Shown: piece after piece, positions 25,420-33,983 of the stretch
Numbering within the stretch: position 1 is the stretch's first letter
How the letters are laid out: each line of letters opens with the position of its first letter
From: CAWEPK01 sp963835595
Lineage (GTDB): Bacteria > Desulfobacterota > Syntrophorhabdia > Syntrophorhabdales > WCHB1-27
Length of the DNA: 64,000 nucleotides
Direction of reading: 5' to 3'
NCBI GenBank assembly: GCA_963835595.1
Contig: CAWIGL010000002.1
Span: forward strand, 1,364,001-1,428,000
Translations under genes and position numbers: made by a program
Notes under the pieces: model-generated
Told to the model about the DNA's origin: nothing
Databases searched by the model: none
Seen by the model: the letters and a program-made list of their open reading frames with translations, nothing else

Positions 25420-26726
25420 TGAAAAAGGATATAGCGGGGGACCGAAGAGGCACGGTGCTCGTCTCTTTCACCCTCATGCTCGTGGTGCTTATGGGCTTCG
25501 TTGCCCTTGGAATGGAGGTGGGCAGCTGGTACGTGATGAGGGCCGAACTGTCAAAAGCAGTCGATGCCGCGGCCCTTGCCGGGGCGGCGAACATCGCCTC
25601 GCCGAACCTCAACCTGGATGCCCTCGCGCGTGATGTTGCAGAGGCGAACTTCCAAGCCGGATACCTTGGGACGCCAAGCTCGGGAACCGGCGCCGCTTCC
25701 TATGCGGTGAGCACCACCGCCACCCAGATGACCGTCACCGGGAACGTGGACGCCCTTGGGTTCATTACGCAGCTTTTCGGAGTATCGACCATCCCAGTCT
25801 CGGCGATGGGGGCCGCCCAGAAAAGCCAGGCCCAGATCATGCTCATCCTCGACTGCTCGGGCTCCATGGTGGGCCAGCCCATAGCGAACCTGCAAACAGC
25901 GGTGACCGATTTCCTCAACTACTTCACACCAAGCGAGAGTCAGGACATGATGGGTCTCGTCACTTTTTCGACGGCCGCGCACCTTAAAATCCCGCTGGAG
26001 ACGAACTTCGTCAGCGCCGTAAAGGCCGCCGTGAACTCGCTCACGGCGAACGGCGCCACCAACATGGAAGACGCAATCGCCAAAGCGGGCGCGCAGCTTC
26101 CTATCCAGACGGGTACCCCGAACGCGGACTGGAAGCAGCAGTACGTCGTCTTCTTCACGGACGGCGAGGCAACGGCTTTCACGAGCACCTTTACCAACGG
26201 GAACCGGCCGTCCAGCTACGTCGTTTGCACGTCCACGATGGGGACAAACCAATGGTACGACATCTACCCCTATCTGGCGGACCCGAACACGGGGAACTTT
26301 ACCGACGTTAACGCAGTGCAGACGGGGCTCGGACAGAACGAGTCGACCTGCGTGGTGAGGCAGTCCGGGTCGCGCGTATACTCGACGAGCTGGGCGACGC
26401 CCTTCGCGGCGTTCGCCCCACCGAGCCCCTACACGACGCCGGGCTACTGTGATATCCTTCAGGGGTCCCCCGGTCCGCGCACGGCTCTGGCGGGATATGT
26501 CCATACAGTGGCCGAGCAGATGACCTTAACCAACGCGGCGGCGTTGAAGGCGAGGGGGGTACTGATCTACACGATAGGGCTGGAGGGCGACGGCGGCATC
26601 GATACGACCTTCTTGAGCAATCTTTCGAGCGGGTCGAGCTTCGCCTATGTAGCCCCCAATGCGAGCGAGCTTCAGGCGATCTTCAACCTGATCGCCAAGG
26701 ACATCACTTTGCGGCTCGTCCAGTAA
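25416..26726 (+). CDS. TadG-like protein with von Willebrand factor A domain
   Basis: 436 residues. The N-terminus has the TadG/TadE-like segment DRRGTVLVSFTLMLVVLMGF plus the Flp-assembly Ala-rich helix SKAVDAAALAGAANIASP. From about residue 145 lies a vWA domain with an intact MIDAS: DCSGSM, then a Thr in the NGATNMEDAI loop and Asp in FFTDGEA. Anchored in the inner membrane with the vWA domain outside, it probably binds metal-dependent ligands during pilus assembly or adhesion. It overlaps the preceding gene by 4 bp. Confidence 0.85.
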   Translation: MMKKDIAGDRRGTVLVSFTLMLVVLMGFVALGMEVGSWYVMRAELSKAVDAAALAGAANIASPNLNLDALARDVAEANFQAGYLGTPSSGTGAASYAVSTTATQMTVTGNVDALGFITQLFGVSTIPVSAMGAAQKSQAQIMLILDCSGSMVGQPIANLQTAVTDFLNYFTPSESQDMMGLVTFSTAAHLKIPLETNFVSAVKAAVNSLTANGATNMEDAIAKAGAQLPIQTGTPNADWKQQYVVFFTDGEATAFTSTFTNGNRPSSYVVCTSTMGTNQWYDIYPYLADPNTGNFTDVNAVQTGLGQNESTCVVRQSGSRVYSTSWATPFAAFAPPSPYTTPGYCDILQGSPGPRTALAGYVHTVAEQMTLTNAAALKARGVLIYTIGLEGDGGIDTTFLSNLSSGSSFAYVAPNASELQAIFNLIAKDITLRLVQ

Positions 26727-27322
26727 ATATGGCGGTGCCAAAGAAGAGATTCGAGATGTAGAGGCAATATAACCACCACGACGGGGCAGGGATCGGTGAC
26801 GGTTCCTGTTTTTTCCTCTCATTGACGATCACCGGTGTAGCTCCTGTATCACGACAAATGTCAAACACTATGAGACGCGCTTGCTCGTTCCCGGCCCGCC
26901 GTTGAAATAAGCGGCCGGGTCTGATAAAATATTCCCTTTGAAAGGGCAGGCAATGCCCGTCGGTTGCCTTCCTTCTTTACCGCGTATACCCCTCCTCAGA
27001 AAAATGCCGGCAGGCGGGCGGCCGGGCGTGTTTTTCGAAAAAAGGGCCGGTTGAGGGGCGGCCGGGCAGGGCCGAAAAGGAAGCCCGCTAAGGCGACATA
27101 AATGACCCTGCTGCTTGCGGCAGGGTCATAAAGCAAGCGTATGCGCAGCGCTGAGGGGGGACGACCCGCTAAAGCGGGTGCCCCGGCGAGCTTTGCTCGT
27201 GGAGGGGGCGCTGAGCCCCAAGAATTGCAAAAGAGCTTTTCTGAAGGGAACGGAACCAAGGGAGAGGGTATATCCCCTATCAAGCTAGAGGGCATCGGGA
27301 AGTTTAAGACCAGGCAGGACCA
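26727..27322. other. Intergenic stretch with repeat module and hairpins
   Basis: Nearly 600 bp without a credible gene. It holds a strong hairpin at 27102-27129 (ATGACCCTG/CAGGGTCAT), a smaller hairpin at 27164-27179 (ACCCGCT/AGCGGGT) and an inverted copy of repeat module B. No clear uvrA promoter was found. Confidence 0.5.
27122..27221 (-). repeat. Dispersed intergenic repeat, module B, inverted copy
   Basis: The reverse complement reads TTGGGGCTCAGCGCCCCCTC and continues with the CACGAGCAAAGCTCG hairpin, matching 5051-5085 and 46215-46250. The outer part (CCCCCCTCAG followed by a CATACGCTTGCTTTAT-like stretch) is a weaker match. It lies about 100 bp before uvrA. Confidence 0.55.
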
Positions 27323-30136
27323 ATGGACCACATCTTCATAAAGGGCGCAAGGGAGCACAACCTCAAGAACATCGACGTGCGCCTCCCCAGGAACAGCATG
27401 ACCGTAATCACTGGGCCGAGCGGTTCGGGGAAATCGTCGCTGGCCTTCGACACGGTCTACGCCGAGGGGCAGCGCAGGTACGTAGAGTCCCTCTCCTCGT
27501 ATGCCCGCCAGTTCCTTGAGCTTCAGGAGAAGCCCGATGTCGATTACATAGAGGGCCTCTCCCCCGCCATCAGCATCGAGCAGAAGAGCATCAGCAAGAA
27601 CCCCAGATCGACTGTCGGCACGGTCACCGAGATCTACGACTATCTCCGGCTCCTTTTCGCCCGGCTCGGCCGCGTCTACTGTTACGGCTGCGGCAAGGAG
27701 ATCAAGAGCCAGCACGCCCCGCAGATCGTCGATACGATACTCGCCCTCGGGCGCGGCACGCAGCTTTCCGTGCTCGCCCCTATCGTGAGGGGACGGAAAG
27801 GGGAATACCGCAAGGAAATCGACGACCTGAGAAAACAGGGCTTCACGAGGATCAAGCTCAACGGAAAGATGGCCGATCTCTCGGAGAGCATCGTCCTCGA
27901 CAAGAACAAGAAGCACGACATCGACGTCGTCATCGACAGGCTTACCCTCAGGGATGGTATCGAGAGGCGTCTTTCGGAGGCCGTAGAGTTGGCCCTCAAG
28001 AAGGCGAGTGGCATCGTCAAGGTGGAGACTGCCGCCGAGACCCTCGTCTTCAGCGAACAATTCGCCTGCCCGGACTGCAGCATCAGCTACCCTGAGATCA
28101 CGCCGGCCATGTTCTCCTTCAACAACCCCTACGGCGCCTGCCCCACCTGCCTCGGCCTCGGAGTGAAGGAGTATTTCGACCCGGACCTGATCGTGCCGAA
28201 TAAAGAGCTCTCCCTGCGGGAAGGCGCGATCATGCCCTGGGGCGACAGGGAGCCGCTCGCCTTCCTCCCCTTCCTCGAATCGATCGTCAAGCACTACAAG
28301 ATAGACGTGAGGGCGCCCTTCAAGGAGCTGCCCCAGCTCGTCCAGGACGTATTGTTCTACGGCTCGCAAGGTGAAGAGATCGAGTTCTACGTCGAGCGCG
28401 GCCATACGCGCCAGCCCGTCAGGAAGCCCTTCGAGGGCGTGATAAAGGAGCTTGAGCGGGAATGGCGCTCCGCGGGCCCGTGGGAGAAGGAGAGGTTCGA
28501 GCGGTATATAAACCTCATCCCATGCCCCGCTTGCAAAGGGGCGAGGCTCAAGAAGGAGATGCTCTGGGTCCGCTTCGGCGACATCAACATCTACCAGGCG
28601 ACGGAGATGACCATCGCCGAGGCGCATAAGTTTTTCGGGGAGGCGGACCTGGCCGAAAAAGACCGCGAGATCGCCCGGCCGATCCTGAAGGAGATCACCG
28701 CCCGCCTGAAGTTCCTCATCGACGTGGGTCTCGACTATATCTCCCTTGATCGCTCCTCGGGGACCTTATCCTCCGGGGAATCGCAGCGGATACGCCTGGC
28801 GACGCAGATCGGCTCGGGCCTCACGGGGGTGCTCTACGTCCTCGACGAGCCGAGCATCGGCCTCCACCAGCGCGACAACGAGCGGCTCCTCGCCACCCTC
28901 GCAAAGCTGCGCGACCTCGGCAACACGGTCATCGTCGTCGAGCACGACTACGAAACGATACTCAAGGCGGATTACGTCATAGACCTGGGGCCGGGCGCTG
29001 GGGAGAACGGGGGATACCTCGTCTTCATGGGGACGCCGCAAGACCTGAAATCCGACCCCGATTCGATCACCGGCCTGTACATCTCCGACAGGCTGAGGAT
29101 AGAGCGGCCGAAGGCGCGAAGGAAGCCCAGGGGCACGATCCGCCTTGCCGGGGCCGAAGCCCACAACCTCAAAAAAATCGACGTGGAGATACCGCTCGGG
29201 GTCTTCACGTGCGTCACCGGCGTATCCGGCTCGGGTAAAAGCTCCCTCGTCATCGACACGCTTTTCCCCCTTCTTAAGCAGCGCCTCTACCGCTCGAAGG
29301 AGCGGGCCGGGACCGCCCAGGCGATCACAGGCTTCGAGGCGATAGACAGGGTCATCGACATCGACCAGTCGCCCATCGGCAGGACGCCGCGCTCCAACCC
29401 CGCCACCTATACGGGCGTCTTCACGTTCATCAGGGAGCTTTTCGCGAGAATCCCGGAATCGCGCGTGCGGGGCTACAAAGAAGGCAGGTTCAGCTTCAAC
29501 GTGAAGGGCGGCCGCTGCGAGACGTGCTCGGGCGAGGGCTTCGTGAAGATCGAGATGCAGTTCCTTCCCGATGTCTATATCGTCTGCGACGTATGCAAGG
29601 GAAAGCGGTACAACAGGGACACGCTGGAGATCGAGTACAAGGGAAAGAACATCGCCGATGTCCTGGAGATGACCGTCACCCAGGCCATCGAGTTCTTCGA
29701 CTCGATACCCCACGTCAAGGCGAAGCTGAAGGTGCTGAACGACGTGGGCCTGGGATACATCAGGCTGGGCCAGTCGGCCACGACGCTCTCCGGCGGCGAG
29801 GCCCAGAGGATCAAGCTGTCGCGGGAGCTGTCGAAGAGGGACACGGGCCAGACGCTCTATATCCTCGACGAGCCGACGACCGGCCTCCATTTCGCCGACA
29901 TCGAAAAGCTCCTCTTCGTCCTCAACGAGCTTATAGCAAGAGGAAATACCGTAATTGTGATAGAACATAACATGGACGTGATAAAGTGCGCCGACTACCT
30001 GATCGACCTGGGGCCGGAAGGCGGCGACAGGGGGGGTTACGTGATTGCGAAGGGCACGCCCGAAGAGGTCGTCCGCATCCGGGAGAGCCATACGGGCCGC
30101 TTCCTCAAGCGCTACCTGAACGGGTCGCGGCCGTGA
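27323..30136 (+). CDS. uvrA: UvrABC excision nuclease subunit A
   Basis: Damage-recognition ATPase of nucleotide excision repair. 937 residues with two ABC modules: Walker A GPSGSGKSS near residue 31 and GVSGSGKSS near residue 637, two signature motifs (LSSGESQRIRLATQIG and LSGGEAQRIKLSRELS) and two Walker B segments (YVLDEPSIGLHQRD and YILDEPTTGLHFAD). Zinc ligands include CPDC/CPTC in the first half and CETC/CDVC in the second. Length is standard. Its TGA overlaps the kdsB start. Confidence 0.98.
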   Translation: MDHIFIKGAREHNLKNIDVRLPRNSMTVITGPSGSGKSSLAFDTVYAEGQRRYVESLSSYARQFLELQEKPDVDYIEGLSPAISIEQKSISKNPRSTVGTVTEIYDYLRLLFARLGRVYCYGCGKEIKSQHAPQIVDTILALGRGTQLSVLAPIVRGRKGEYRKEIDDLRKQGFTRIKLNGKMADLSESIVLDKNKKHDIDVVIDRLTLRDGIERRLSEAVELALKKASGIVKVETAAETLVFSEQFACPDCSISYPEITPAMFSFNNPYGACPTCLGLGVKEYFDPDLIVPNKELSLREGAIMPWGDREPLAFLPFLESIVKHYKIDVRAPFKELPQLVQDVLFYGSQGEEIEFYVERGHTRQPVRKPFEGVIKELEREWRSAGPWEKERFERYINLIPCPACKGARLKKEMLWVRFGDINIYQATEMTIAEAHKFFGEADLAEKDREIARPILKEITARLKFLIDVGLDYISLDRSSGTLSSGESQRIRLATQIGSGLTGVLYVLDEPSIGLHQRDNERLLATLAKLRDLGNTVIVVEHDYETILKADYVIDLGPGAGENGGYLVFMGTPQDLKSDPDSITGLYISDRLRIERPKARRKPRGTIRLAGAEAHNLKKIDVEIPLGVFTCVTGVSGSGKSSLVIDTLFPLLKQRLYRSKERAGTAQAITGFEAIDRVIDIDQSPIGRTPRSNPATYTGVFTFIRELFARIPESRVRGYKEGRFSFNVKGGRCETCSGEGFVKIEMQFLPDVYIVCDVCKGKRYNRDTLEIEYKGKNIADVLEMTVTQAIEFFDSIPHVKAKLKVLNDVGLGYIRLGQSATTLSGGEAQRIKLSRELSKRDTGQTLYILDEPTTGLHFADIEKLLFVLNELIARGNTVIVIEHNMDVIKCADYLIDLGPEGGDRGGYVIAKGTPEEVVRIRESHTGRFLKRYLNGSRP

Positions 30137-30855
30137 AGAGGGTCATCGTCATACCCGCCCGGTACGCATCTACCCGCCTGCCCGGCAAGCCGCTCATCGA
30201 TATCACCGGCAAGCCGCTCATCCAATGGGTCTGGGAGGCGGCCCGCGCGTCGAGCCTCGCCGACGAGGTGCTCATAGCGACGGACGACGAACGCATTGCG
30301 AAGCGGTGCGCAGGCTTCGGTGCAGAAGCCGTCATGACGGGCGAATGCGCGAGCGGGACGGACCGCGTCTGCCGGGCGATAGAGGGCAGGGGGGCGGACC
30401 TCGTGATAAACCTCCAGGGGGACGAGCCGGAGATAAGGGGCGATATGATCGACGCGCTTTTCGCCGCTCTAGAGGACGGCAGGACCGATATGGCGACCCT
30501 TTGCTCGGTTATCGACGATCCGGACGATTACGCGACCCCCAACGTAGTTAAATGCGTCCTCGACGAAAGCGGCTTTGCCCTTTACTTCTCACGCTCGCCG
30601 ATACCTTATCAGCATGAAGGCAAAACTGCCACCCTTTACAAGCACATAGGCATCTACGGCTTCACCCGCCCATTCCTTGAGACCTTCGTCCGCCTCCCGA
30701 AGGGAAGGCTCGAAGAGGCGGAATCGCTGGAGCAGCTCCGGGCGCTTGAGGCAGGCTACAGGATCAGGGTCATCGTCACGCGGTACGACGGGACAGGCGT
30801 CGATACGCAGGACGACCTCGCCGCCGCAGTCCGCAGGCTTGGCAAGCGCGACTAG
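30133..30855 (+). CDS. kdsB: 3-deoxy-manno-octulosonate cytidylyltransferase (CMP-Kdo synthetase)
   Basis: Activates Kdo with CTP for lipopolysaccharide inner core, so the cell has a Gram-negative envelope. The GTG at 30133 overlaps the uvrA stop (GTGA) and gives 240 residues beginning VKRVIVIPARYASTRLPGKP, the nucleotide-binding motif. Further family motifs are NLQGDEPEI and FSRSPIPYQH. No other Kdo gene is nearby. Its stop lies inside a copy of the dispersed repeat. Confidence 0.95.
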   Translation: MKRVIVIPARYASTRLPGKPLIDITGKPLIQWVWEAARASSLADEVLIATDDERIAKRCAGFGAEAVMTGECASGTDRVCRAIEGRGADLVINLQGDEPEIRGDMIDALFAALEDGRTDMATLCSVIDDPDDYATPNVVKCVLDESGFALYFSRSPIPYQHEGKTATLYKHIGIYGFTRPFLETFVRLPKGRLEEAESLEQLRALEAGYRIRVIVTRYDGTGVDTQDDLAAAVRRLGKRD

Positions 30856-30898
30856 GCGGCGGCAAGAGCGGGTTGTACTGCACCCAAGGTGGTATTTC
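30854..30898 (-). repeat. Dispersed 45-bp repeat, module A, inverted copy
   Basis: Reads AGGCGGCGGCAAGAGCGGGT and continues TGTACT, then a weaker GGTGGTAT part. It is the reverse complement of the copies at 31731-31780, 39167-39211 and 46165-46207. With the copy at 31755 it forms an inverted pair around the hsp20 gene. The repeat overlaps the kdsB stop codon. Confidence 0.65.
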
Positions 30899-31018
30899 TT
30901 AAATGCGCTTGCCAGAAGCCGATATAATCGGCGTCCCTGACGAGAGGCGCCTTTTGGCTCATGTCTCCTTCAAGCTCGTAGATACAGACGAGGCCGTACA
31001 CGAAGCGGCAAGACGGGC

Positions 31019-31036
31019 CTTAAAGCGCGCGCTTTA
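31019..31036 (-). terminator. Palindrome at the hsp20 stop
   Basis: TTAAAGCGCGCGCTTTAA is a perfect 18-bp palindrome covering the hsp20 stop codon. It may act as a weak terminator or RNA-stabilising stem. There is no following T-run. Confidence 0.35.
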
Positions 31037-31471
31037 AGCCTCTATCTTGATCTGCTTGGGCTTCACCTCTTCCTTCTTGGGAAGCTCGATCCTCAAGATG
31101 CCGTCCTTGAGAACTGCCTTGATATGCGATGCGTCAATCGACTTGGTGAGAGTGAAGGACCTTGAGAACGTGCCGTATCCCCTTTCCATCCTGTAATAGC
31201 TGTCCGGGTCGACGCCCGCCTCTAGCCGCCTCTCGCCTTTGATGGTCAGCTCGTTCTCGTGTATCTTGATATCGATCGTCTCTTTATTGACCTCGGGCAC
31301 CTCCAGCTTGAGGACGAAGCCGTTCGCCGACTCGAAGATATCGACGGGCGGCGTCCACTCGCTCGACACGAAGTCCTCTTTCCTGGTCCTTTCCATGTCC
31401 CGGTACATTTTGTCGAGCCTTTCCTGCAGCGTGAGCAACTCACGGAATGGGTCCCACCTGGTCACCGCCAT
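31034..31471 (-). CDS. Small heat shock protein, Hsp20 family
   Basis: ATP-independent holdase chaperone. 145 residues. The alpha-crystallin domain includes WTPPVDIFESANGFVLKLEV, NELTIKGERR, the GTFSRSFTLTKSID strand and the terminal ILRIELPKKEE, ending with an I-x-I-type tail (KQIKIEA). I place the start at the ATG at 31471, 7 bp after GGAGG. A GTG two codons earlier is less likely. It is a single-gene unit with its own promoter and is bracketed by inverted repeats. Confidence 0.95.
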   Translation of the reverse strand: MAVTRWDPFRELLTLQERLDKMYRDMERTRKEDFVSSEWTPPVDIFESANGFVLKLEVPEVNKETIDIKIHENELTIKGERRLEAGVDPDSYYRMERGYGTFSRSFTLTKSIDASHIKAVLKDGILRIELPKKEEVKPKQIKIEA

Positions 31472-31500
31472 TATCACACCTCCGCTGATTTTACTCTATT

Positions 31501-31529
31501 ATTATAATATCGGCAAAGCGCCTCTTCAA
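31501..31529 (-). promoter_or_regulatory. Sigma70-type promoter of hsp20
   Basis: On the minus strand TTGAAG (31524-31529), 17-bp spacer, TATAAT (31501-31506), start about 25 bp ahead of the ATG. The upstream CTTGAAG also resembles a sigma32 -35 element, but no CCCCAT-type -10 follows. Confidence 0.65.
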
Positions 31530-31959
31530 GAGATTGTGGCGGGGGGTCCGGATCTTTTCGCGCCGCTCCGCGCTAAAGCGATCTTTTGCCAAGCGCGGAG
31601 CGCAAGGAAAAAAGATCGTTCTGACGCGAAGCGTGAAAATCTCTCCGGCCCCCCTTTGGACAATACCGAACGGCGTTTGACGCAATCCTCGTGTCGCCGC
31701 ATTATTGAGAGTCTCGTAACAGAATCGACGTCTCAATATCCCACCCTATGGACTAGTACAGCCCGCTCTTGCCGCCGCCTTATAATATGCTCTTTATTCC
31801 GTTAGCGGCGGCAGGCTCCGGAGGAGTCCGACAGCAGTATCTTATCGTTGCAACAGGTGCGGTGATGGTTTGCGGCGCTCACAGCCCCACCCCTCGCCTT
31901 TTCCCTCGCCCGGTAATAGAATATATGCGGCCAAAGAAAAGCCACGGGGGAAGGCAAGA
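31530..31959. other. Intergenic stretch with hairpins and repeat
   Basis: About 430 bp without a credible gene. A long imperfect inverted repeat (GCTCCGCGCT/AGCGCGGAGC, about 31563-31603, with flanking GATCTTTT/AAAAGATC) is followed by repeat module A. No clear promoter for the PP2C gene was found. Confidence 0.45.
31731..31835 (+). repeat. Dispersed repeat, module A plus tail
   Basis: Contains ATATCCCACCCTATG and then GTACAGCCCGCTCTTGCCGC, the core shared with the four other copies. It is followed by AATATGCTCTTTATTCCGT and TAGCGGCGGCAGG. GCCGCCGC can pair with GCGGCGGC across the 25-nt middle, giving a stem-loop. The tail is shared with 5113-5150 and, inverted, with 45530-45560. Confidence 0.7.
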
Positions 31960-32832
31960 ATGGGTATACCTTACGGCCTGGCAGAGACCATAGGTCTGCG
32001 CAGGGAGATGGAAGACGCCCACGCAGTCTGGGACGACGCAGAGACGGGCATCTTCGGGGCGGAGGTGCACGACGGGCACGGGGGCCGCGCCGCCGCCGCG
32101 CTTGCCGCAGATATGCTGACGCCTTTCTTTTTCTCCAGGCAAAAGGCGATATGGCGCGAGAAGGATGAAAAGGGACTGAGCGCCGAGGCGCTGCGCGAGG
32201 CATACCTTGCCGCCGACCGGTATATCGCGGCGCAGACGGGTAGCGGCGCGGCCTCGGCGACGTTCTATATTTACGGGGACAGCTTCCTCGCGGCCAACGC
32301 CGGCGACGCCAGGATAGTGACAGGGGAAGGGACCGGCGCAATCGACCTCACGGTCGATCACAAGCCCGACTCGCCGGACGAGCGGGCGCGCATTGAGGCG
32401 CTTGGCGGGACGGTGCTTGAATACGACGTGGCGCGCGTCCAGGGGGTGCTCGCAATGAGCCGCTCCCTCGGCGACGCCGGCCTCAAGCCGTTCGTCACGG
32501 CCGAGCCGAGGATCGCGCAGGGCTTCCTCGGCAGGGGAAACGACGTGGCGGTCATCGCCTGCGACGGCCTCTGGGACGTAATGACCTCGGAAGAGGCGGT
32601 CCGAATGGCGCGACACGCGGGCGGTGCGGACGATGCGGCGCGGGCACTCGAAAGGGAGGCCCTTGAGCGGGGAAGCTCGGACAACATCACCGTTGTCGTC
32701 CTCGACCTGCGGCGCTACACGGCCTCTTTCGAGCGGGACGCCTTGGCTGTAACGCGCGTTCTCGACTGCGTGTCAGCCGGCGTTGAGCGCGGCACCGCCC
32801 CTTCCGGCGCGGGCCGGCCCCCTGCCACGTAA
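31960..32832 (+). CDS. PP2C-family serine/threonine protein phosphatase
   Basis: 290 residues of the metal-dependent PPM fold: REMEDAHAVWD, AEVHDGHGGRAAAALAADML, AANAGDARIV, the DHKPDSPDERARIEALGG motif, VLAMSRSLGDAGLKP and IACDGLWDVMTSEEAV, then SSDNITVVVLDL. The metal-binding aspartates of the DGHGG and CDG motifs are kept. The N-terminus is that of eukaryote-like PP2C rather than Stp of PASTA-kinase operons. No kinase gene adjoins it. A terminal Ala/Pro-rich tail has no domain. Confidence 0.92.
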   Translation: MGIPYGLAETIGLRREMEDAHAVWDDAETGIFGAEVHDGHGGRAAAALAADMLTPFFFSRQKAIWREKDEKGLSAEALREAYLAADRYIAAQTGSGAASATFYIYGDSFLAANAGDARIVTGEGTGAIDLTVDHKPDSPDERARIEALGGTVLEYDVARVQGVLAMSRSLGDAGLKPFVTAEPRIAQGFLGRGNDVAVIACDGLWDVMTSEEAVRMARHAGGADDAARALEREALERGSSDNITVVVLDLRRYTASFERDALAVTRVLDCVSAGVERGTAPSGAGRPPAT

Positions 32833-32869
32833 CAGGTCCGCCGCGCGGCAGCCGTCGCGCTACATTAGA

Positions 32870-33412
32870 TTATTTTACAAGGGGCAGCATGGCCTTGAAC
32901 TCAGCGGTCCCGGCACGCTGCAAAAGCTCGTAGATGACCATCTCCGCAGACGTTATGATAATGCCCGCCACCCGCATCCTCTCTACGGCTATGGAGACGT
33001 TATGGGTGGAGCGCGAGGCTATCGCGTCGGCGACGACGTGGACCGTGAAGCGGTGATGGGCCGACAGCGCGGTCTGGGCGACGCAGATGTGGGCTTCGAT
33101 GCCGCAAATAATGAGGGCGCTCCTTTCCGTCTTTGCGACGCGCGCGGAAAACTCGTCCGTGAGGAAGCAGTCGAAGGTCGTTTTCGGGACGACGGGGGCG
33201 GTGAGCTTCTCGCCTATCTCCTGTATCGTCCGGCCGAGCTTTTCCTGCTCCGTGGCTATAACGGGCAGGCCCATCACCTCGGCGAGGCCGAGCAGACGCC
33301 TCGTGTTCGCCACCGCCTTCTCGCCCTCCGCCATTGCGGGGACGAGTTTTTCCTGCATGTCGATTACAACGAGAACCGCTTCTTCCCGACCGATGATGCC
33401 GTTATTCCTCAC
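32870..33412 (-). CDS. Isochorismatase-family cysteine hydrolase
   Basis: 180 residues with the catalytic triad pattern of the family: Asp in VLVVIDMQEKLVP, Lys in the VVPKTTFDCF segment and Cys in ICGIEAHICVAQTAL. Family members hydrolyse isochorismate, nicotinamide or carbamoyl amides. The YcaC-like subgroup is a good match, but the substrate cannot be fixed. The start is GTG. It is convergent with the PP2C gene. Confidence 0.9.
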   Translation of the reverse strand: MRNNGIIGREEAVLVVIDMQEKLVPAMAEGEKAVANTRRLLGLAEVMGLPVIATEQEKLGRTIQEIGEKLTAPVVPKTTFDCFLTDEFSARVAKTERSALIICGIEAHICVAQTALSAHHRFTVHVVADAIASRSTHNVSIAVERMRVAGIIITSAEMVIYELLQRAGTAEFKAMLPLVK

Positions 33413-33504
33413 GCGCGCCGCCTCACTTGCGCATCCCGATCCATTGACTTCGGAAAAGAAAGGCCCGGGGCCTGAAAGGGAATTAGGCGAACCGAATCAA
33501 ACAC

Positions 33505-33852
33505 TTATTTTTTAGGCTGCATCTGCTGGCCGCAGCAGACGACATCACACGCCTCGACGCACCCGCACACTTCATCGACTGTAACAACAAGGCCGCACAC
33601 CTCGCAAGAAAGCTTACCCCCGGCGTTGATCTTCGGTGCCTTCCCCTTGGGGGCCTTCGCCGCCTTCGCTTTCGGGGCCTTTGCCGGCGCCTTTGCCGCC
33701 TTCGCTTTCGGCTTTGCTGCCGCCGCCTTCGGGGCTGCTTTGCGCGTTGCCTTGGCCGCACCCTTCGCGTTCGCCGCTTTTACCGGTTTCTTCGGCTTCG
33801 CCGCTTTGGGCTTTGCCGCTGCTTTTTTTGCCTTTGGAGCCGCTTTTGCCAT
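33505..33852 (-). CDS. Histone H1-like Lys/Ala/Pro repeat protein with C-terminal desulforedoxin-like domain
   Basis: 115 residues. Residues 1-75 are almost only Ala, Lys and Pro with repeated KAAK and KAPK units, as in the basic tails of bacterial H1-like DNA-binding proteins. Residues 78-115 form a small Cys domain: CEVCG, CGCVEAC, then VCCGQQM, matching the CxxC...CC metal site of desulforedoxin, with an extra Cys-rich insertion. The ATG at 33852 follows GGAGGGGG. The basic part probably binds nucleic acid while the metal site holds Fe or Zn. Single-gene unit, low-complexity codon use. Confidence 0.75.
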   Translation of the reverse strand: MAKAAPKAKKAAAKPKAAKPKKPVKAANAKGAAKATRKAAPKAAAAKPKAKAAKAPAKAPKAKAAKAPKGKAPKINAGGKLSCEVCGLVVTVDEVCGCVEACDVVCCGQQMQPKK

Positions 33853-33983
33853 TCCTTTATCACCCCCTCCGTTCGGTTCTTTCACTCGTGCTGCCCGGTT
33901 CGCCTAACCCTTCCTCTAGCGTCACGCCTTTTGCATCTTCGGGCCGAATGCTTTACGGCAGGCCGGTTTACCTGTCTATCCGG

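Noticed and set aside
31524..31529. Sigma32 heat-shock promoter for hsp20
   Set aside because: The -35-like CTTGAAG is present, but the -10 is a perfect sigma70 TATAAT at 17 bp and no CCCCAT-type element is found.
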